Shown here in pieces: positions 1 to 8,840 of a stretch of 64,000 bases of DNA. The DNA is from Lentimicrobiaceae bacterium. Its GTDB lineage: Bacteria; Bacteroidota; Bacteroidia; Bacteroidales; JALOCA01. The translations under genes and the position numbers were made by a program. Below the pieces are notes generated by a model. That model was not told the DNA's origin. It saw only the letters and a program-made list of their open reading frames with translations, and ran no database searches. The stretch covers positions 1-64,000 of the forward strand of contig JALOCA010000014.1 in NCBI GenBank assembly GCA_023227965.1, given 5' to 3'. The stretch's first letter is position 1, and every line of letters starts with the position of its first letter.

Positions 1-90
1 AAAAGAGATCAGTATAACAATGTGGTATCCTTTAAATTAATATATATTTTCAACGAAAACCTTGAAAACTTCGACAAAGTAAAAAAATAG
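1..90 (+). CDS. C-terminal end of a truncated gene, possibly an outer-membrane protein
   Basis: An open frame runs from base 1 to a TAG stop at 88-90, giving 29 residues ending in FDKVKK. The start lies outside the window. The alternating hydrophobic/polar stretch VVSFKLIYIFNENL would suit a last beta-strand of an outer-membrane receptor or porin, but 29 residues cannot prove this. The next gene starts only 11 bases later, so the two may be cotranscribed. Confidence 0.5.
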   Translation, partial: KRDQYNNVVSFKLIYIFNENLENFDKVKK

Positions 91-101
91 GAACATAACT
101 A

Positions 102-614
102 ATGACAAACCCTACTACGGACTTCTGGATTGAACATCTTAAATTACAGCCCCATCCTGAAGGAGGTTGGTTTCGCGAATTTTACCGTTCGCAGGAAATA
201 CTAACCCGACAGCATCTTCCCGAAAGATTTTCGGGGAACCGCAATTTTTCAACAGCGATTTATTATTTACTTCAGTATCCTGATTTTTCGGCTTTTCACA
301 AAATAAAAAGCGATGAAATCTGGCATTTTTATGCTGGCGATTCCCTTGTAATCCATATTATTACACCCGAAGGGGACTATCATGAATTGTCCTTGGGATC
401 CCATCCAGAGAAAGGGGAACAATTAACGGGTGTGGTTTCACAGGGTTGCTGGTTTGCCGCCTCACCTAAGTATGCAGGTGCCTATGCACTTGTGGGCTGT
501 ACAGTATCTCCCGGTTTTGACTTCAGCGATTTTGAATTGGCAAACAGAAGTGAAATTCTGAAGTTGTTTCCTCTACACCAAAAAATTATTACTGAGTTTA
601 CCCGGGAAAAGTAA
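102..614 (+). CDS. Cupin-fold protein, DUF985 family
   Basis: The 170-residue product is a single cupin domain of the DUF985 (Cupin_5) family. Typical features seen are the N-terminal LxPHPEGGWFREFYRS block (residues 15-30), AIYYLL, the WHFYAGD segment near residue 75, and the C-terminal GCTVSPGFDFSDFELA. Length is normal for the family. These proteins are double-stranded beta-helix folds; no reaction is firmly established, although some relatives resemble sugar epimerase-like cupins. The family assignment is strong, the function is unknown. It is preceded closely by the truncated gene at 1-90 and converges with trmN6 downstream. Confidence 0.85.
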   Translation: MTNPTTDFWIEHLKLQPHPEGGWFREFYRSQEILTRQHLPERFSGNRNFSTAIYYLLQYPDFSAFHKIKSDEIWHFYAGDSLVIHIITPEGDYHELSLGSHPEKGEQLTGVVSQGCWFAASPKYAGAYALVGCTVSPGFDFSDFELANRSEILKLFPLHQKIITEFTREK

Positions 615-684
615 ATGAATTATATGCTTGATTGCTGGATAGCTATATGTCTATGTAAAAAATAATAGGAATTATCTGGCGAAG

Positions 685-1398
685 CTACGAGTGCAGAAAT
701 AAATAAAAATCTTTTGTCAGTGAAATATATTCATTAGTATATTTGTCATCAATAGTGAGGATAGTCAGGTGATTTTCCGTGGAGACCCTTTTCTTCTTCG
801 AAAATTCCAGCAAAACCCGGCTAGTCCTTTTCCCTTCTTTTGGAATAATTTCCGTTTTTCTTGTCGTTACAAAATTATTCAACAATGCTTTTTGTTCGAA
901 TAATGAAAAAATTTCTATGGGGGCTATCACCGAAAACAGACCCTCTGGTGATAATAGTTGATTTACGGCATTGAACAACTCTTCCGGAGGCAAATTGTCG
1001 TTGTGGCGGGCAAGATTTTTCCGGTAAGTGGAAGCTTTCAGAGATTGATTAAAAAAAGGAGGATTGCATACAACTGCGTCAAAAAGACCAGGTTGGCTGT
1101 TTGTAAATTCTTGTAACGAAGTGTGAATTACGGTGATTTTTTGGTGCCATTTACTCGATACAACGTTAGCAATGGCTTGTTGTACAGAAAGAAAATCAAT
1201 ATCAATAGCTGTAACCAAGGCGTTAAACCTTTGTGCGAGCATCAGGGAGATAATACCGCAGCCAGTTCCTATTTCAAGAATAGGTCCGGCATGGGAAACA
1301 TTTGCCCATGCACCTAACAAAACGGCATCAGTTCCCACTTTCATGGTACTTTTGTCGTGCTCTACGGCGAATTGTTTGAAATGAAAGGTTGTTGCCAA
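685..1398 (-). CDS. trmN6: tRNA1(Val) adenine(37)-N6-methyltransferase (TrmN6/YfiC-like)
   Basis: A 237-residue SAM-dependent methyltransferase. The start FHFKQFAVEHDKSTMKVGTDAVLLGAW is the family hallmark; motif I is EIGTGCGIISLMLAQR (about residues 42-57) and the catalytic NPPF tetrad, typical of N6-adenine methyltransferases, is at about 112-115. In E. coli YfiC methylates A37 of tRNA-Val. The start codon lies 8 bases downstream of rimM, so the two form one minus-strand unit with rpsP upstream. The usual rpsP-rimM partner is trmD; here an unrelated tRNA methylase takes that place. Confidence 0.9.
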   Translation of the reverse strand: MATTFHFKQFAVEHDKSTMKVGTDAVLLGAWANVSHAGPILEIGTGCGIISLMLAQRFNALVTAIDIDFLSVQQAIANVVSSKWHQKITVIHTSLQEFTNSQPGLFDAVVCNPPFFNQSLKASTYRKNLARHNDNLPPEELFNAVNQLLSPEGLFSVIAPIEIFSLFEQKALLNNFVTTRKTEIIPKEGKRTSRVLLEFSKKKRVSTENHLTILTIDDKYTNEYISLTKDFYLFLHS

Positions 1399-1406
1399 TG
1401 GGTAAA

Positions 1407-1931
1407 TTAAAGATAAATATCTATAAGTCCTTCAGGTGATTTGATGTATAAAGTTTTGTTTTCTTTATCTATGCGTGTGATAATTTCGTCGGCAACAGGT
1501 ATCAGAATTTCTTTGTTCAGAAAAGAAATGCTTAAAATAGCCTGGTGGGGATATTCAAGCACTTTCTGTACAATACCGGTTTCTCCATTTTTGTAATCAA
1601 TTACTTTATAGCCAATAACTTCATGATAATAAAACTGATGGGCTTGCAATGGGGGAAGCATATGCAATGGGAGGTATAAATTCATGTTGACCAGTATTCC
1701 TGCTTGATCTGTGGTATTAATGTCGGTAAGTGAAACAGTGGCGTTGTTAGTGTGTTGGAAGCTGATTTTTTCGATAAAAAAAGGTACAAGATCGCCGTTA
1801 AGGTCAATAAAAACGGAGGAAAGATTTCTGTAGGAGTTGATATCGTCAACATCCAGAAAAAAAACTACTTCGCCTTTTGTGCCGGAAGTTTTGGTTATTT
1901 TACCCAAGTAAAAACAATCCTGAATGTTCAT
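1407..1931 (-). CDS. rimM: Ribosome maturation factor RimM
   Basis: A 174-residue RimM protein, which binds ribosomal protein S19 and helps mature the 16S rRNA 3' domain. The N-terminal block YLGKITKTSGTKGEVVFF is the family signature of the N-terminal RimM domain; the C-terminal half is the PRC-barrel domain, with YYHEVIGYKV near residue 102 and EILIPVADEIITRID near 143. It follows rpsP (gap 77 bases, containing an intrinsic terminator hairpin) and precedes trmN6 by 8 bases. Full length and no damage seen. Confidence 0.93.
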   Translation of the reverse strand: MNIQDCFYLGKITKTSGTKGEVVFFLDVDDINSYRNLSSVFIDLNGDLVPFFIEKISFQHTNNATVSLTDINTTDQAGILVNMNLYLPLHMLPPLQAHQFYYHEVIGYKVIDYKNGETGIVQKVLEYPHQAILSISFLNKEILIPVADEIITRIDKENKTLYIKSPEGLIDIYL

Positions 1932-1956
1932 AAAAAGTGAATTCGGAAGCGAAGAT

Positions 1957-1985
1957 ATAAAAAAGGCTGAGGTATTGCCTCAGCC
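1957..1985 (-). terminator. Intrinsic terminator between rpsP and rimM
   Basis: On the minus strand GGCTGAGG and CCTCAGCC (plus positions 1965-1972 and 1978-1985) form an 8-bp stem with a 5-base loop, followed by a run of six T (1964 downward). It sits 24 bases after the rpsP stop and before the rimM start, so it should reduce or end transcription from rpsP into rimM. Confidence 0.75.
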
Positions 1986-2008
1986 CAGAATTTTTTTTTA
2001 GAGAAAGA

Positions 2009-2575
2009 TTATTCTGTTTGTGCGGGTTCTTCAGCAGCGGGTTCTTCATTCGCAGCCGGAGCCACTTCTTCAGTTGCAGAAGCTTCTTCTTTTTCTGCTT
2101 TTTCTGCAGCAGCTTTGGCGGCATATTTCTTTGCAATAGCCTGAGCCTTGGCTTCGTTTATTTTTGCTTCTGCTTCAAAACGTTTTTTCTTCTCTTCTTT
2201 TGTTTTGAGTTCGTTTTCTTTTGCTTTGCTAATTAATTTAGATTCTTTATCAGCAACCCATTCTTTGAAACGTACATCGGCTTGTTCCTGCGTCATAGCG
2301 CCTTTTTCAACACCTTTTTGTAAATGTACTTTCAATAAGACACCTTTTTGACTGAGAATTGTTCGCACGGTCTCCGTGGGCTGAGCTCCAGTACGAATCC
2401 ATTGTATGGCTTTTTCAAAATCAATTTGTACTTCAGCGGGTTTTGCTATCGGATTATAGGAACCAATTTTTTCAATAAATTTACCATCCCGAGGTGCGCG
2501 ACCATCTGCAATTACAATATGAAAAAAAGGCATGCCTTTTTTACCAAAACGTTGTAACCTGATTTTTGTGGGCAT
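2009..2575 (-). CDS. rpsP: 30S ribosomal protein S16 with long charged C-terminal tail
   Basis: Residues 1-80 are a typical S16: MPTKIRLQRFGKKGMPFFHIVIAD, then SPRDG-like APRDGKFIEKIGSYNP and the TVRTILSQKGV segment. The family is usually 80-90 residues; this product has 188. The extra 100 residues are rich in Lys, Glu and Ala and end in a Pro/Ala/Glu low-complexity stretch, a form common in Bacteroidota. S16 is a primary-assembly protein of the small subunit body. A strong terminator follows, before rimM. Role of the tail is unknown. Confidence 0.95.
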   Translation of the reverse strand: MPTKIRLQRFGKKGMPFFHIVIADGRAPRDGKFIEKIGSYNPIAKPAEVQIDFEKAIQWIRTGAQPTETVRTILSQKGVLLKVHLQKGVEKGAMTQEQADVRFKEWVADKESKLISKAKENELKTKEEKKKRFEAEAKINEAKAQAIAKKYAAKAAAEKAEKEEASATEEVAPAANEEPAAEEPAQTE

Positions 2576-2763
2576 TTTTTAAAAATTATAATATGAATAA
2601 CTAAGTTTAATTAAAACGGCTGCAAATTTCGTAAAAAAATCCTGAATAACAATGCAACCCACTTTTTTTAATTATTTATCAACAAAATGACGTGCCTGTT
2701 CTATTTTACCTATTTTTACCTTTACGGAATAATAGATACAACTACTTCATACATAGTTTACTT

Positions 2764-5700
2764 ATGAGCACTTTTACCCATTTGCATGTACATACGCAGT
2801 ATTCAATTCTTGACGGTGCTGCCAAAATTGAAAAACTTTTCAGCAAAGCAAAAAACGACGGTATGGAAGCACTTGCCATTACCGACCATGGAAATATGTA
2901 TGGTGTTCTCGAATTTTGTGAAAAGGCTAAAGCAAATGGAATTAAACCCATCATTGGTTGCGAAATGTATGTTGCACCTCATGGCAGATTTAATAAACAG
3001 GGGCGGCAATTCAGAAGCGGATTTCACTTGATTTTATTGGCAAAGAACCTCACAGGTTATCGTAATCTTTCTATTTTGTGCTCGCTGGGTTTTCTTGAGG
3101 GGTTTTATTATACACCTCGTATTGACAAGGAATTACTTAGTAAATATAGCGAGGGACTAATCGCTTCTTCTGCTTGTTTAGGAGGCGAAATTCCGGAAAT
3201 AATTCGCACACAAGGTGTAGAAAAAGCCGAAGAAATACTTAAAGAATATATTGAAATATTTAAAGATGATTTTTATCTTGAACTAATGCGGCATGGTATT
3301 CCCGAGCAAACGGATGTAAACCGGGAACTTATTGCATTGTCAAAAAAATTAGGCGTAAAAGTCATTGCAACCAACGATGTGCATTATGTTGACGCTGATG
3401 ATTATGATGCCCATACAATACTTATATGCCTGAATACAAACAGAGAACTTGATGAAGAAAACGATATGCACTATACGGGGCAGGAATATCTGAAAACGCA
3501 GGAAGAAATGAAAGCGCTTTTTTCGGATGTTCCCGAAGCCATAGAAAATACCCAAAAAATCGTTGAAAAAATTGAAAACTTTTCCATTTTTGCAGAAGAC
3601 GTTGTACTTCCGGTATTTCCGCTTCCCGATAATTTTACTGACGAAAATGAATACCTGAAATATCTTACCTATGAAGGTGCAAAACGATTGTATCCCGAAA
3701 TTACAGAAACACTGACAGAAAGAATTGAATATGAATTATCGGTAATTAAAAAAATGGGGTATCCGGGCTATTTTCTTATTGTACAGGATTTTATTAATGC
3801 TGCAAGAAAAATGGACGTTTTGGTAGGTCCTGGAAGAGGGTCGGCAGCCGGCTCGGTAGTAGCTTATTGTATCGGTATAACCAATGTTGATCCCATAAGA
3901 TATAAATTACTCTTCGAACGTTTTTTGAACCCCGACCGCATAAGCATGCCCGATATTGATGTGGATTTTGATGACGAGGGAAGAGATAAGGTACTAAAAT
4001 ATGTTGTGGAAAAGTATGGAGAGTCAAAGGTTGCTCAAATAGTAACCTTTGGTACAATGGCTGCAAAATCAGCCATACGCGATGTGGCAAGAGTACTGAA
4101 ACTTCCTTTGCCGGAAGCTGATAGATTGGCTAAATTAGTGCCAGAAAGGCCAAATGTTTCACTCGAAGATGCCTTTAAAGAAGTTCCGGAACTGGCACAG
4201 GAAAAAGAAAAAGGGAGTGAATTAATACGTAAGACTCTCAATTTTGCACAAAAACTCGAAGGTTCCGCACGCCATACCGGTACACATGCCTGCGGGGTAA
4301 TCATTGGACCACAGGATTTGATAAACCACCTTCCTATGGCTACCGCAAAGGATTCAGAACTAATGGTTACCCAATACGAAGGCAAATTAGTCGAAAAAGT
4401 GGGAATGCTTAAAATGGATTTTCTGGGCCTTGCCAACTTATCCATCATCAAGGATACAGTACAAAGCATTTACGAACGACACAACGTAAAGATTGATATG
4501 AATACGTTGCCTATGGACGACGAGCTTACCTACCAGCTTTTTCAACAAGGAGATACCGTTGCAACTTTCCAGTTCGAATCGGAAGGTATGCGTTTGCGAT
4601 TGAGGGAGCTGAAACCTAACTGTATTGAAGACCTCATTGCCATGAATGCTTTGTACAGACCGGGACCTATGGAAAATATCCCCAATTTTATCAATCGTAA
4701 ACAAGGTAGAGAAAAAATTGTGTACGCGCATCCTCTCCTCGAGGGTATCCTGAAAGATACCTACGGCATCATGGTGTATCAGGAACAGATTATGCAAATT
4801 TCACAGGCACTTGCAGACTTTTCTGGGGGCAAAGCCGATGAATTGAGAAAAGCGATGGGCAAAAAGAACATGAGCACGATAGAAAAACTCAAAAAAGAAT
4901 TTATCGAAGGCTGCGGGCAAAAAAGTATTGAAGAAAAACTGGCAATCGAAATTTATGAACTGATGGGTGAATTTGCCAAATACGGATTTAATCGTTCGCA
5001 TGCAGCAGCTTACTCCATTGTGGCTTACCAAACAGGGTACCTAAAAGCCCATTATCCTGCCGAATACATGGCTTCGGTACTTACCCATAACCTCAATAAC
5101 ATCAGTAAAATAACATTTTATATTGAAGAATGTAACCGCATAGGAATTAAGATATTAGGTCCAGATGTGAATGAAAGCTATCTTAACTTTAACGTAAATG
5201 TAAAAGGACATGTACGTTTTGGACTGGCTGCAATAAAAGGGGTGGGAGCTTCGGCTGCCGAAGCAATAATAATGGAACGAAAAAAAAATGGTGTTTTTAG
5301 AAATATTTTTGACTTCGTAAAAAGAATCAGTCTAAGGGCTGTAAATAAACGTTGCCTCGAAGCGTTAGCTTATGCGGGTGCGTTCGACGGATTTAATGCT
5401 ACCCACAGGGCGCAATTTTTTTATAAACCTGCTGATAACGACACCACATTTATTGAAAAACTCATCAAATCGGCTACCAATTTTCAAAACCGGCAGGACA
5501 GTTCACAACATTCCCTTTTTGGAGATGTCGTTTCGGAAGATTTTACTGAAATTCCCATGCCGGTGTGTGAGCCATGGCCAATGCTGGAACAGCTTAAAAT
5601 GGAAAAGGAAGTTACTGGCTTTTATTTTTCGGGTCATCCCCTTGATGATTATAAATTTGAAATTGAAAATTATTGTAATGTGAAACTTGCAAGCCTGAAA

Positions 5701-6228
5701 AACGACTTGAAACCCCTCGCCGGACGAACATTATACTTTGCGGGAATTGTTACTGCCTCAGCAAGCAAAACCACGAAAACAGGGAAGCCTTTTGGCAATT
5801 TTACCATTGAGGATTTTGAAGAATCCTATTCTATTTCCCTTTTTTCGGAAGAGTATTTAAGGTTGAAACACTTTCTTGAGGTCGGACACTTATTGTACAT
5901 TACAGCTATCGTTCAGCCCAGATTTAGTAATCCTGATTTGTTGGAAATGAAAGTGCAAAATATAATGCTATTGCAGGATGTGATGGAAAAACTTACCCAT
6001 ACAATTACTGTTAGTATTCCGGTAAGCCTGTTTACTGATAAATTATACGACATACTTTCTGGAATTTTGAAATCCAATAAAAAAGGTAATAGCAAAGTTA
6101 AATTTATTTTTAACGATGATGAAAGCAAGCTCAGCGTTTCGATGAACCCCTCTAAATTAAAAACGGATGCTGCTGAGGTTATTTCCGCATTGTATCACGA
6201 AAATTTACTAAAACTAAAAGTAAATTAA
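2764..6228 (+). CDS. dnaE: DNA polymerase III subunit alpha
   Basis: Replicative polymerase catalytic subunit. The start at 2764 (MSTFTHLHVHTQYSILDGA) is preferred over an ATG 72 bases upstream because the PHP domain begins exactly there. Seen: the PHP domain (residues 3-280), the polymerase core with GPGRGSAAGS (about 358) and the catalytic acidic cluster PDIDVDFDDEGR (about 398-409), the tandem helix-hairpin-helix region near 830-880 and a C-terminal OB-fold (about 1000-1080, starting AGRTLYFAGIV). Length of 1154 residues is normal for DnaE1. Gene stands alone between rpsP (divergent) and trxA. Confidence 0.97.
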   Translation: MSTFTHLHVHTQYSILDGAAKIEKLFSKAKNDGMEALAITDHGNMYGVLEFCEKAKANGIKPIIGCEMYVAPHGRFNKQGRQFRSGFHLILLAKNLTGYRNLSILCSLGFLEGFYYTPRIDKELLSKYSEGLIASSACLGGEIPEIIRTQGVEKAEEILKEYIEIFKDDFYLELMRHGIPEQTDVNRELIALSKKLGVKVIATNDVHYVDADDYDAHTILICLNTNRELDEENDMHYTGQEYLKTQEEMKALFSDVPEAIENTQKIVEKIENFSIFAEDVVLPVFPLPDNFTDENEYLKYLTYEGAKRLYPEITETLTERIEYELSVIKKMGYPGYFLIVQDFINAARKMDVLVGPGRGSAAGSVVAYCIGITNVDPIRYKLLFERFLNPDRISMPDIDVDFDDEGRDKVLKYVVEKYGESKVAQIVTFGTMAAKSAIRDVARVLKLPLPEADRLAKLVPERPNVSLEDAFKEVPELAQEKEKGSELIRKTLNFAQKLEGSARHTGTHACGVIIGPQDLINHLPMATAKDSELMVTQYEGKLVEKVGMLKMDFLGLANLSIIKDTVQSIYERHNVKIDMNTLPMDDELTYQLFQQGDTVATFQFESEGMRLRLRELKPNCIEDLIAMNALYRPGPMENIPNFINRKQGREKIVYAHPLLEGILKDTYGIMVYQEQIMQISQALADFSGGKADELRKAMGKKNMSTIEKLKKEFIEGCGQKSIEEKLAIEIYELMGEFAKYGFNRSHAAAYSIVAYQTGYLKAHYPAEYMASVLTHNLNNISKITFYIEECNRIGIKILGPDVNESYLNFNVNVKGHVRFGLAAIKGVGASAAEAIIMERKKNGVFRNIFDFVKRISLRAVNKRCLEALAYAGAFDGFNATHRAQFFYKPADNDTTFIEKLIKSATNFQNRQDSSQHSLFGDVVSEDFTEIPMPVCEPWPMLEQLKMEKEVTGFYFSGHPLDDYKFEIENYCNVKLASLKNDLKPLAGRTLYFAGIVTASASKTTKTGKPFGNFTIEDFEESYSISLFSEEYLRLKHFLEVGHLLYITAIVQPRFSNPDLLEMKVQNIMLLQDVMEKLTHTITVSIPVSLFTDKLYDILSGILKSNKKGNSKVKFIFNDDESKLSVSMNPSKLKTDAAEVISALYHENLLKLKVN

Positions 6229-6339
6229 TATTGTAATGTAAATAGCAGAAATAAAAAGTTGATTATCAAAAAACTGATTTTTATGATAGAGAGGATGCAT
6301 CCATCCTGTACTGAATTTTTTTTTGAGATGCTAAAATAT

Positions 6340-6369
6340 TTGTCGAAAATAAATAATAATGTAATTTTG
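6340..6369 (+). promoter_or_regulatory. Bacteroidota-type promoter of trxA
   Basis: TTG at 6340-6342 and TAATTTTG at 6362-6369 are 19 bases apart, matching the -33 TTG and -7 TAnnTTTG consensus of Bacteroidota. The trxA ATG is 36 bases downstream of the -7 box. Confidence 0.65.
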
Positions 6370-6404
6370 GAAAACACAAAAAGTAACTTCTTAATATATA
6401 AAAA

Positions 6405-6722
6405 ATGGCAATAGAACTAACCGACAGCAATTTTGAAGAAATTGTACTCAAGACTGATAAACCCGTTATTGTTGATTTGTGGGCAGAATGGTGCGGTCCC
6501 TGCCGCATGGTAAAACCCATAATAGAAGAATTGGCAGTAGAATACGATGGAAAAGCAGTAATAGGGAAACTGGATGTTGACAGCAATCCCGGAATCACAG
6601 CACGCTTTGGCGTAAGGAATATACCCACAATATTATTTTTTAAGAATGGCGAAATAGTTGATAAACAGGTAGGGGCAGTCCCAAAAGCCGTATTGGTTGG
6701 TAAATTGGAAAAACTTTTCTGA
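6405..6722 (+). CDS. trxA: Thioredoxin
   Basis: A 105-residue classical thioredoxin. The active site WCGPC is at residues 30-34 within DLWAEWCGPCRMVKP, and the cis-proline loop is in RNIPTILFF (about 73-81). It reduces disulfides in cytosolic proteins using electrons from thioredoxin reductase. No signal peptide. A good promoter lies just upstream, so it is probably its own transcription unit, with the DUF58 gene 97 bases downstream. Confidence 0.96.
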   Translation: MAIELTDSNFEEIVLKTDKPVIVDLWAEWCGPCRMVKPIIEELAVEYDGKAVIGKLDVDSNPGITARFGVRNIPTILFFKNGEIVDKQVGAVPKAVLVGKLEKLF

Positions 6723-6819
6723 TAGCTTTAGTTACTGTTTTCTGATAAATTGCTGAAAGGATTTTTACAATAAAAAGTCCAAAAAATTGTTATATATGCA
6801 CTTCTAAAATTATTTTTTA

Positions 6820-7755
6820 GTGGAATATACTCTTGATAGAAATCAAATTCAGCAGTTTGGTTCACTCGAATTTTTAGCACGTCAGGTAGTGGAGGGTTTT
6901 ATTACCGGACTGCATAAAAGTCCGTTTCATGGTTTTTCTGTTGAATTTGCCGAACATAGACTGTACAATACTGGCGAATCTACCCGTAATATTGACTGGA
7001 AACTTTACGGGCGTACCGAAAAATTATTTGTCAAACGGTTTGAAGAAGAAACGAACCTGCGTTGTCAGATTATCATTGATAATTCATCTTCAATGTATTT
7101 TCCGGTACGGGAAACACATACATCCGAACTTCCCGATAAAATTACTTTTTCCGTTTATGCTGCGGCTTCCCTGATGTATCTTTTGCAAAAACAACGTGAT
7201 GCTGTGGGTCTGAGCATTTTTTCAGGCACAATTGAAAAACATATCCATGCCCGTTCAAGCTCTGTTCATCATAAACATCTGTTTTCGGAACTGGAAAAAC
7301 TGTTGCCACCCTTACCACCGGAAAACAAAAAGCAAACCTTTGCTGTTGAAGCATTGCATTATATAGCCGAAATGATTCATAAACGCTCGTTGGTTGTTAT
7401 TTTTAGTGATATGATGGACAGCGGAGAGAATCAATCGGAATTATTTTCGGCTTTACAGCATTTAAGACATAATAAGCATGAGGTAATATTGTTCCATGTG
7501 ATGGAAAAGCAAAAAGAACAAAATTTGGTATTTGAGAATCGTCCCCTGCGGTTTATTGATTTGGAAACCGGTGAAGAATTGAAACTCAATCCTGCCGAAA
7601 TAAAAAAACAGTATGTGCAGACAATGCAAAATTTTTCGCGTGAACTTTCCTATAAATGTGGTGCGTATGGAATTGACTACGTCGAAGCGAACATAAATCT
7701 CGGATATAAACAAATTTTGTTGCCATATCTAGTAAAAAGAGAAAAAATGCATTAA
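6820..7755 (+). CDS. DUF58 domain protein (vWA-like)
   Basis: The 311-residue product matches DUF58: RVYNTGESTRNIDWK-like block here as RLYNTGESTRNIDWKLYGR (about 48-66) and an integrin/vWA-like metal site region IIIDNSSSMYFP (about 88-99). Start is GTG at 6820. DUF58 proteins usually accompany MoxR ATPases and BatA/B proteins in aerotolerance operons; none of those partners is adjacent here. The following gene begins 3 bases after the stop, so they are likely translated from one mRNA. Molecular function unknown. Confidence 0.85.
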   Translation: MEYTLDRNQIQQFGSLEFLARQVVEGFITGLHKSPFHGFSVEFAEHRLYNTGESTRNIDWKLYGRTEKLFVKRFEEETNLRCQIIIDNSSSMYFPVRETHTSELPDKITFSVYAAASLMYLLQKQRDAVGLSIFSGTIEKHIHARSSSVHHKHLFSELEKLLPPLPPENKKQTFAVEALHYIAEMIHKRSLVVIFSDMMDSGENQSELFSALQHLRHNKHEVILFHVMEKQKEQNLVFENRPLRFIDLETGEELKLNPAEIKKQYVQTMQNFSRELSYKCGAYGIDYVEANINLGYKQILLPYLVKREKMH

Positions 7756-7758
7756 TGT

Positions 7759-8748
7759 ATGAAGAGGATAATTTATTTAGTTCTTATTGTTTTTTTGGCT
7801 TCAATCATAAAAACTTCTTATACACAGCATCCCGGAAAAAATAAAACGGAAGAAGCTAGTTTACAGGAAGCAATTAAGGAATTGCCACATTACTATCATT
7901 TTATTAAAACCATGAAGGAAAATGGTTATGTATTTTGGGACTTTAAAACCTATTGGGCGGCAGACAAAACAAAACTACCTCTGAAGCTTATAGTTATAAG
8001 GCACGATGTGCATGAACGTGATGTAAAATATGCTTATTACAGTTATTTTATTGAAGAAAACCTTATAGGAAAAAATACGGCAACTTATTTTGTTATGCTC
8101 GATGCACCCGATGAAAAAAGTGACAGCTCTATTCAGCACAGATATCTGCAACTAATCCATTTTTTGAAAGAAAAAAAAGAAGATGTGCAACCGCATATTT
8201 CCCCCCTCGATCTGTATGTGCATGCATATTCTCCCAAATGGGCTGAGCAATACACGGGCGATTTGCAGAATGAAGCAATTAACAATTATATGATTGATTA
8301 CAGAGGCAACAATATCAAAATAATTGTAAAAAAGAAAGATGTTTTTAATCTCTCTTTCATTAACCGCCGGATGTCTGCACTTTTAACGGCTTACAACGAT
8401 GAATGGTTCAGAAAAACCGGGCTGAAAGCAGAATACTATGCCGCCCACGGAAGTAAAATACCCATTAACCTTACCCTTATCAACAATCAGCATTTGCTCG
8501 ACCAACGTGATTTGCTTAAAAAGGGAATCTATAAATTTGATACTTATAACTCACAGATAAGTAAATATTTAAATTATCTTAGTGATAATTCAGGACCAGG
8601 ATGGATTGAATATCCCCAGCAAATTTTACCAGGCAGATACCAATTTCTGATGCATCCGGCTGTATGGAATGATGTTTCGCTGGTAAGGACGCCCGACATC
8701 AAGGAAGATGAACTGTTTTTTGAACCACATCATGACGGTTTGTACTAA
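7759..8748 (+). CDS. Exported NodB-like polysaccharide deacetylase-fold protein (tentative)
   Basis: A 329-residue product with an N-terminal signal peptide or anchor (residues 1-22, hydrophobic LVLIVFLASII). After it, VIRHDVHERD (about 74-83) resembles the RHDVD metal-site motif of divergent polysaccharide deacetylases, TYFVML is a typical following strand, QPHISPLDLY (about 139-148) could supply another metal-binding histidine, and EYYAAHGS (about 227-234) resembles a late active-site motif. I infer an envelope sugar deacetylase-like role; the catalytic set is not complete enough to be certain. Gene follows the DUF58 gene by 3 bases. Confidence 0.5.
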   Translation: MKRIIYLVLIVFLASIIKTSYTQHPGKNKTEEASLQEAIKELPHYYHFIKTMKENGYVFWDFKTYWAADKTKLPLKLIVIRHDVHERDVKYAYYSYFIEENLIGKNTATYFVMLDAPDEKSDSSIQHRYLQLIHFLKEKKEDVQPHISPLDLYVHAYSPKWAEQYTGDLQNEAINNYMIDYRGNNIKIIVKKKDVFNLSFINRRMSALLTAYNDEWFRKTGLKAEYYAAHGSKIPINLTLINNQHLLDQRDLLKKGIYKFDTYNSQISKYLNYLSDNSGPGWIEYPQQILPGRYQFLMHPAVWNDVSLVRTPDIKEDELFFEPHHDGLY

Positions 8749-8790
8749 AACCATTTTATTTATAAAAAAAGAAGGTATTGCTATTATCGT

Positions 8791-8821
8791 TTGAACAGCA
8801 ACTTCCAATTTTGTAATTTTG
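8791..8821 (+). promoter_or_regulatory. Bacteroidota-type promoter of ychF
   Basis: TTG at 8791-8793 and TAATTTTG at 8814-8821 are separated by 20 bases. The ychF start codon is 19 bases after the -7 box, so the leader is very short. Confidence 0.65.
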
Positions 8822-8840
8822 CCAGGTAAAAAATATATTC

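Noticed and set aside
4035..4469. 144-codon minus-strand frame inside dnaE
   Set aside because: Shadow of the dnaE polymerase core; no independent protein features.
6290..6325. Terminator after dnaE (AGGATG/CATCCT before a T-run)
   Set aside because: Stem is only 6 bp and the T-run begins 8 bases later; too weak to list.
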